Under the pieces are notes generated by a model, which saw only the letters and a list, made by a program, of their open reading frames with translations, had not been told where the DNA came from and made no database searches. This document shows, piece after piece, positions 22,546-26,299 of a stretch of 26,299 nucleotides of DNA. The stretch is from CAZVCG01 sp964649675 (GTDB taxonomy: Bacteria > Pseudomonadota > Alphaproteobacteria > UBA9219), in contig CAZYPX010000015.1 of assembly GCA_964649675.1 (NCBI GenBank), positions 1 to 26,299 on the forward strand. The letters run 5' to 3'. A program made the translations under genes and the position numbers. How positions within the stretch are numbered: the first letter of the stretch is position 1; every line of letters begins with the position of its first letter.

Positions 22546-22941
22546 TTACGGCTTGACCGGTCCGCGATCCTTGTTCTCCGTTGCGGCGGGCACAGGAGCC
22601 ACGGACGGATCGGCTGCAGTCTGATCTTCGTCGGAAGGCAAGGACGATTGCACCTGTATGCCCATCTCCTTCAACTTGTCGACAATAACTTTTGCGTTTT
22701 TGTTGCCTTCATCAGCCAGCTTTTGCGTACCGAGCAAAAGATTCCTGAGCTGTTCCTGAAGACGCTGAGCGTCTTCAAATGACCTTTGTTGCTGTCCCTT
22801 GGCCATATTGAGCATATCGCGGTCACGCAGAATTTGCGTCGTCTGATAGCTGATGAGGAAAAAGGCAGTCACTGAGAGCAAGCTGATGGGAATCAACAAG
22901 TGGCGCAAGCTCAGATGAAAGTCGTTCGATGCTTTACTCAT
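22546..22941 (-). CDS. Small single-TM coiled-coil protein A
   Basis: A 131-residue protein I cannot name. It has a short charged N-terminus, one TM helix (about 14-32, LLIPISLLSVTAFFLI), a charged heptad-like segment (about 38-80, RDRDMLNMAKGQQQRSFEDA...) suited to a coiled coil, the stretch VDKLKEMGIQVQ and a Pro/Ala/acidic disordered tail. Likely an inner-membrane protein with its coiled coil in the periplasm, though topology is inferred. It begins 12 bases after the stop of the similar gene at 22954 and has GAGAGG before its ATG, so the two are co-expressed. Both share the organisation and a GI-x-(V/I) element near the tail. Confidence 0.72.
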   Translation of the reverse strand: MSKASNDFHLSLRHLLIPISLLSVTAFFLISYQTTQILRDRDMLNMAKGQQQRSFEDAQRLQEQLRNLLLGTQKLADEGNKNAKVIVDKLKEMGIQVQSSLPSDEDQTAADPSVAPVPAATENKDRGPVKP

Positions 22942-22953
22942 GATGACCTCTCG

Positions 22954-23271
22954 TTATTCTTCGGAAGTTGGTTTTTTTCTTGCGGGCGTTTCGGTCTTTT
23001 TATTGTCGTTCTTGTTGATTTTAATGCCCTGTGCCGCCAGAAGATCGCGAATATCTGAATCGTTGTTCTTTATGGAGGCTTCAGCCAAGGCTTGCGCCAG
23101 ATTTTGGTTAAGCGGGGTTAACCGCGCCGAACTGTCAATCAAGGCCTGACGCTGGTTGATTTCCTCCTGCAGGCTGCGATTGCCGCTAATAAGCCCTGTG
23201 TCAATGACGAACAGCAGCAGCGCCAAACCGCTGAGCACTACCGATGTCCAATACATCACTTTTTCGGTCAT
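22954..23271 (-). CDS. Small single-TM coiled-coil protein B
   Basis: A 105-residue protein I cannot name. TM helix at about 7-27 (YWTSVVLSGLALLLFVIDTG), then a helical region with heptad-like spacing (about 32-66), the element DIRDLLAAQGIKIN and a Lys/Thr/Glu-rich tail. The frame is open to 23391, but I chose the ATG at 23271 because GAGGG lies 5 bases upstream and the TM then sits at the N-terminus. It is the first gene of a two-gene operon with protein A, to which it looks distantly related (shared LA-x-KN and D-x-L...GI-x-(V/I) positions). Function unknown. Confidence 0.7.
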   Translation of the reverse strand: MTEKVMYWTSVVLSGLALLLFVIDTGLISGNRSLQEEINQRQALIDSSARLTPLNQNLAQALAEASIKNNDSDIRDLLAAQGIKINKNDNKKTETPARKKPTSEE

Positions 23272-23496
23272 TTTACCCTCGTCGTTATAGTTTCTGGATT
23301 TAAGCGGTAACGCCAGCGAACGCGGCGCCAAGAGTGCCGTACTGTCGCTATCATTCATCCATTTGATTCGCAAGATTTTCCTCAAGAACAAAAATTACTT
23401 GAACCGAACCTTCTCCATACCCATCTACATTAAAGAAAGGTTCATCAATAACCTTTAACATTGAAACTCTGAGGCTTTTCGGAGCTTAAGAACGCT

Positions 23497-23715
23497 ATGA
23501 CGAGAACAGGAAACCTTACCCGCGCCATTTCGCCCGACGGTTTTTACCAGTTTGGACGCGAGGATCTGGCGTACATAAAAGCCGTCACGATCAATGGAAA
23601 GCAATTTCATGCCGTATATGCGGCGGACGGAACGCCTATCATGATCGCCAACCAGCGCGAATTAGCGTTCGCTGCCGTAAGACAAAACGATCTGCAGCCA
23701 ACAAGCGTGCATTAA
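23497..23715 (+). CDS. DUF1150 family small protein
   Basis: A 72-residue protein matching the alphaproteobacterial DUF1150 family as I remember it: DLAYIKAVTINGKQFHAVYAADG, the GTPIMIA turn and the ending FAAVRQNDLQPTSVH are the typical conserved parts. Function is unknown. In many relatives such genes sit beside small heat-shock protein genes; here none is adjacent. GGAG occurs about 12 bases before the start, farther than ideal. It converges on the CCA transferase gene with a 10-base gap. Confidence 0.85.
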   Translation: MTRTGNLTRAISPDGFYQFGREDLAYIKAVTINGKQFHAVYAADGTPIMIANQRELAFAAVRQNDLQPTSVH

Positions 23716-23725
23716 GAGACGCGCG

Positions 23726-24976
23726 TCAAGTCTTCTTCATATCCTGAATAATTCGGCGCGCTTCCGCAAAGCATTCTTTTGCAGCGGGCTGAAAGTCCTG
23801 CGCGACCCACCATTTCTCTACGGACTGCAGTATTTTGCCGACGACGGGTCCGGCCTTGATTCCGAGGCTGACGATGTCGCCTCCCTGAAGAGGAAATCTT
23901 ACGGGAGTCCACGAGTCCGCCACGGCCAACGCCGCGTCAAGGTCAATAATTTTTCCGGAAGCCGAAACGAGCAAAACGGCGTCGCGCACACGATCGTTGT
24001 CGAATTCATAAAGCAGGCGGCGCATCGCGGCACGGTCGGTCGAGCTGTTTATTCTTTCGCTCAATTGTTCCAAAGCCTTGAGATAAACCTCCTCGCGAAT
24101 AGAAAACTTCAGCCTTCGAGCGACGCAAGCGGCCTGCCCTGAAGTTAGCGTCGCCGCCAGACGTCTGAGCGCATGCGGAAGAACGGCCCTTTCGCGTTCG
24201 ATCGCCAAAAGCCTTCCAAGGCGTGGCATGTTTTCGGCTTCGGGCAAAATGTGCCGTAAGATCTCCTCTCGCTGCATCATCGTAAGCGCAAAGGAAGGAT
24301 CGGGCGCGCTAAGGAGTTTGCGGATTTCCCTCCAAACCCGTTCGGAAGAGAGGCTTTCCAGCAGCGGGGCAAGCTCACGGCAAGCCGAAAGCGCCTCGGC
24401 ATCCGGAACGCCTTGGTTAATCCAAGCGTAAAACCTGAAGAAACGCAGGATGCGCAGGACATCTTCGCGGATTCGCTCCTCGGCGGCGCCTATAAAGCGC
24501 ACGTATCCGGATTTCAAATCCTCATAGCCGCCGAAGTAGTCAAAGACGCTCCCTTCGCTATCGGCGTATAAGGCGTTAAAGGTGAAATCGCGGCGCGAAG
24601 CGTCGGTTTCCCAGTCGTCCGTGAACGCGACCTGCGCCTTGCGCCCGAAGCTTTCGACATCCTGACGCAACGATGTGATCTCATACCCCTTATGGTCGAT
24701 GACCGCCGTGATGGTGCCATGATCTATACCGGTAGGGACAGCCTTTATACCCTCCGCGTTAAGAGCCTGCATAACGGCTTGCGGAGGAATATTTGCGGCA
24801 AAATCGATGTCTTCGGGTTGGCGTCCCATCAAAACATCGCGCACCGCGCCCCCGACAACGCGGGCTTCGCCTCCCGCTCTTCGTATCGCACGCGCAATTT
24901 CGGAAACATGCGGCGACATAAGACGATTTTTCGATTCAGTGTCCAATGTTATGATTTTTCTCATATTCTGAACCAT
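23726..24976 (-). CDS. cca: CCA-adding tRNA nucleotidyltransferase
   Basis: A 416-residue class II nucleotidyltransferase that adds or repairs the 3'-CCA of tRNA. The pol-beta-type head has VVGGAVRDVLMGR (41-52) and the metal-binding DID (D56, D58), followed by DASRRDFTFNALY and the RIREDVLRILRFFRFYAW neck helix that reads the incoming base. The rest is helical body and tail for tRNA binding. In other annotations this family may be called poly(A) polymerase/CCA transferase (pcnB-like), but the length and motifs favour CCA addition. The start at 24976 lacks a ribosome binding site; the ATG codons at residues 5 and 20 are alternatives. Confidence 0.93.
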   Translation of the reverse strand: MVQNMRKIITLDTESKNRLMSPHVSEIARAIRRAGGEARVVGGAVRDVLMGRQPEDIDFAANIPPQAVMQALNAEGIKAVPTGIDHGTITAVIDHKGYEITSLRQDVESFGRKAQVAFTDDWETDASRRDFTFNALYADSEGSVFDYFGGYEDLKSGYVRFIGAAEERIREDVLRILRFFRFYAWINQGVPDAEALSACRELAPLLESLSSERVWREIRKLLSAPDPSFALTMMQREEILRHILPEAENMPRLGRLLAIERERAVLPHALRRLAATLTSGQAACVARRLKFSIREEVYLKALEQLSERINSSTDRAAMRRLLYEFDNDRVRDAVLLVSASGKIIDLDAALAVADSWTPVRFPLQGGDIVSLGIKAGPVVGKILQSVEKWWVAQDFQPAAKECFAEARRIIQDMKKT

Positions 24977-25155
24977 GGACTTAATAAAACCTTGTCTGTT
25001 TGTTTAATTCCGTACGCTTTTGGAAACGCAGAGCCAGCCCGTAAAAAAACACCCAAGAAACCGTTCAACCCGACCTAATGTCCCCCAAACCCATCTTTCT
25101 TGTTTGTTTTCATTATGCTAGAAGTGCATGCGCTTTAACAGCCACTTCATAAACG
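24977..25155. promoter_or_regulatory. Divergent gap, cca / glutathione S-transferase
   Basis: 179 bases between two divergent starts. It must hold promoters for both genes. A run of A and CCAAGAAACC-type sequence near 25044-25060 and a TTGTTTTCATTATGCTAG stretch near 25102-25120 are the most promoter-like parts (TTGTTT ... TATGCT, with short spacing). No gene or stable hairpin is evident. Confidence 0.3.
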
Positions 25156-25842
25156 ATGTCCGCAACATATCGCCTTTATCATCACCCCCTCGATCCGCCC
25201 TCGAGGCGCGTGCGTTTGGTACTGGGCGAAAAAGCCCTCGCATACGAAACGATCATTGAAAAGCCTTGGGAACCAAGGGACGAGTTTCTCGAACTTAACC
25301 CCATCGGCGAACTGCCTACGCTCGTTATCGAGAGCGATGGGGAAAGGGTCGTATTAAGCGATGCGACCGCGATATGCGAATATCTGGAGGACACGAGTGT
25401 CGGCATCAGCCTTCTCGGCAAAGATCCCATCATAAAAGCCGAGGTAAGGCGCCTTGTCATGTGGTTCGAGCACAAAACCTATAACGAGGTTACGTCACTT
25501 TTACTCAACGAAAAGGCGCTTAAGCGGCTTGCAGGCTCCGGACATCCCGACAGCGCGACCATTCGCGCGGCCTGCCATAATATCCACGGCCACCTTGATT
25601 ACATTGGTTGGCTGGCCAATCATCGCAACTGGCTGGCGGGCGACCAGATTACTCTGGCTGATCTGGCCGCTGCGGCCCAAATCTCGGCCGTCGATTATCT
25701 GGGCGATGTTCCCTGGAACCAGCATGCCGAAGCCAAAGACTGGTATGCCCGTATAAAATCGCGGCCTTGTTTTCGCCCTCTTTTGGGCGATCATATAGCG
25801 GGTTTCATGCCGCCGCAGTATTATGCCGATCTAGACTTCTAA
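25156..25842 (+). CDS. Glutathione S-transferase family protein
   Basis: A 228-residue protein with the GST fold. The N-terminal thioredoxin-like half (1-80) has LYHHPLDPPSRRVRLVLGEK, the cis-Pro region NPIGELPTLV and the glutathione-binding LSDATAICEYLE. The C-terminal helical half includes WLAGDQITLADLAAAAQISAVDYLG, the conserved Asp-containing N-capping box. The ending FRPLLGDHIAGFMPPQYYADLDF is typical of an alphaproteobacterial GST subgroup. Substrate unknown. The next gene starts 13 bases after its stop with a good ribosome binding site, so they are likely co-transcribed. Confidence 0.93.
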   Translation: MSATYRLYHHPLDPPSRRVRLVLGEKALAYETIIEKPWEPRDEFLELNPIGELPTLVIESDGERVVLSDATAICEYLEDTSVGISLLGKDPIIKAEVRRLVMWFEHKTYNEVTSLLLNEKALKRLAGSGHPDSATIRAACHNIHGHLDYIGWLANHRNWLAGDQITLADLAAAAQISAVDYLGDVPWNQHAEAKDWYARIKSRPCFRPLLGDHIAGFMPPQYYADLDF

Positions 25843-25855
25843 CAAGGAGAAAGCC

Positions 25856-26299
25856 ATGAATAAAAAAATTCTTGCCCTTATGCTGATGGCTTTGGCCGTT
25901 GCAACGCCGATGACGGCGCATGCCAACGATTTCAAACCTGACGATGTGGTCGTTTTCGACCTGACGGCGGAAGATTGGGTTACGACAAAAACGGCAAGGG
26001 TTCTCGTCAACGTGAACGCTTCCGTTTCGGGCGCCACGGCCGCCACAACGCGCTCGACTATGGTTAAGGCCTTGGATGAACTCATAAAGACGGAATGGCG
26101 CTTGATTTCATTCAATCGCGGGCAAGACGCGTCGGGCATGGAGCAATGGAACGCTTTGTACGAGGCTCGCGTTCAGGAAAACCAATTGTCAGGTCTGAAC
26201 GAGCAAGCCAGAAAAGTGAGCAAGCCCGGCTTGCAAATCTCCGTCAACAACATCGACTTCAGCCCGACCCTTGACGAGAATCAGACGGCAATGTCCGGC
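25856..26299 (+). CDS. Exported protein, possibly SIMPL/DUF541-like (3' end cut by window edge)
   Basis: An open frame of 148 codons runs off the window end. A strong AAGGAG ribosome binding site precedes the ATG. A signal peptide is clear (MNKKILALMLMALAVATPMTAHA, cleavage after AHA at about 23). The mature part alternates strands and helices: TARVLVNVNASVSG, a helix with TMVKALDELIKT, YEARVQENQLSGL, and LQISVNNIDFSPTLDEN. This order (strand with valines, AAL helix, second V-x-V strand, GI-x-F-S-x-x-P-x) recalls SIMPL-domain periplasmic proteins, but the match is only by topology. I cannot name a function. It follows the GST gene in an apparent operon. Confidence 0.7.
   Translation, partial: MNKKILALMLMALAVATPMTAHANDFKPDDVVVFDLTAEDWVTTKTARVLVNVNASVSGATAATTRSTMVKALDELIKTEWRLISFNRGQDASGMEQWNALYEARVQENQLSGLNEQARKVSKPGLQISVNNIDFSPTLDENQTAMSG

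Noticed and set aside
22546..23271. Toxin-antitoxin module
   Set aside because: The two small genes both encode TM/coiled-coil proteins with no DNA-binding or toxin motif, and both lengths and tails are similar.
1..26299. Mobile elements, tRNA or rRNA genes, prophage
   Set aside because: No transposase, integrase, terminal repeats, cloverleaf or rRNA-like stretches were found on either strand by eye. Only a dedicated scan could exclude small ncRNAs.

Overview
The window is a dense stretch of a bacterial chromosome, most likely from an alphaproteobacterium. The evidence is a DUF1150 protein, an LptD of alphaproteobacterial type, TrmFO, an IscR-type Rrf2 regulator next to an HscB with a tetracysteine N-terminus, an AnmK/TyrS divergent pair, and small DUF4389 and GST genes typical of that class. 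G+C content is moderate. I can only guess at the order; a deep-branching free-living or predatory lineage such as Micavibrionales would fit, but the sequence does not prove it. There is no sign of phage, IS elements, CRISPR arrays, rRNA or tRNA genes, and no gap between genes reaches 300 bases.

Layout. 1-1661: the 3' part of a DsbD/ScsB-type membrane thiol reductase, closely followed by a small secreted eight-cysteine protein. 1784-2284: a Prx5-type peroxiredoxin. 2311-5223: a two-gene minus-strand block of unrecognised genes, more A+T-rich than the surroundings, encoding a single-TM protein and a secreted FN3-like/polyproline/propeller-like protein. 5372-5809: RNase HI. 5910-8879: a GT9 heptosyltransferase-like enzyme convergent with a class A penicillin-binding protein. 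9088-10961: a DUF4389 membrane protein and an RhlE-type RNA helicase whose leader carries two inverted repeats. 11119-13947: LptD convergent with a GmhB-like HAD phosphatase. 14060-17586: an apparent operon of exported cyclophilin, TrmFO and a GT39-like membrane glycosyltransferase. 17590-18962: hscB and iscR on the minus strand, divergent from an alpha/beta hydrolase (19260-19928). 19988-22471: anmK divergent from tyrS, with a clear terminator after tyrS. 22546-23271: two small paralogous-looking TM/coiled-coil proteins. 23497-24976: a DUF1150 gene convergent with the CCA-adding enzyme. 25156-end: a glutathione S-transferase and the start of an exported, possibly SIMPL-like protein.

How the genes fit together. 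Many products serve the envelope: LptD (LPS export), GT9 and GmhB-like enzymes (core sugar), PBP1A-like and AnmK (peptidoglycan synthesis and recycling), an exported prolyl isomerase, the disulfide reductase and a GT39 enzyme. A second group is RNA and translation housekeeping: RnhA, RhlE, TrmFO, TyrS and CCA transferase.

The most unusual signals are in the Fe-S pair. The IscR homologue lacks the three cysteines that normally bind its [2Fe-2S] cluster. The adjacent HscB has DPD where the J-domain HPD motif should be. The unrecognised two-gene block between the peroxiredoxin and rnhA is the best candidate for an undescribed accessory module.
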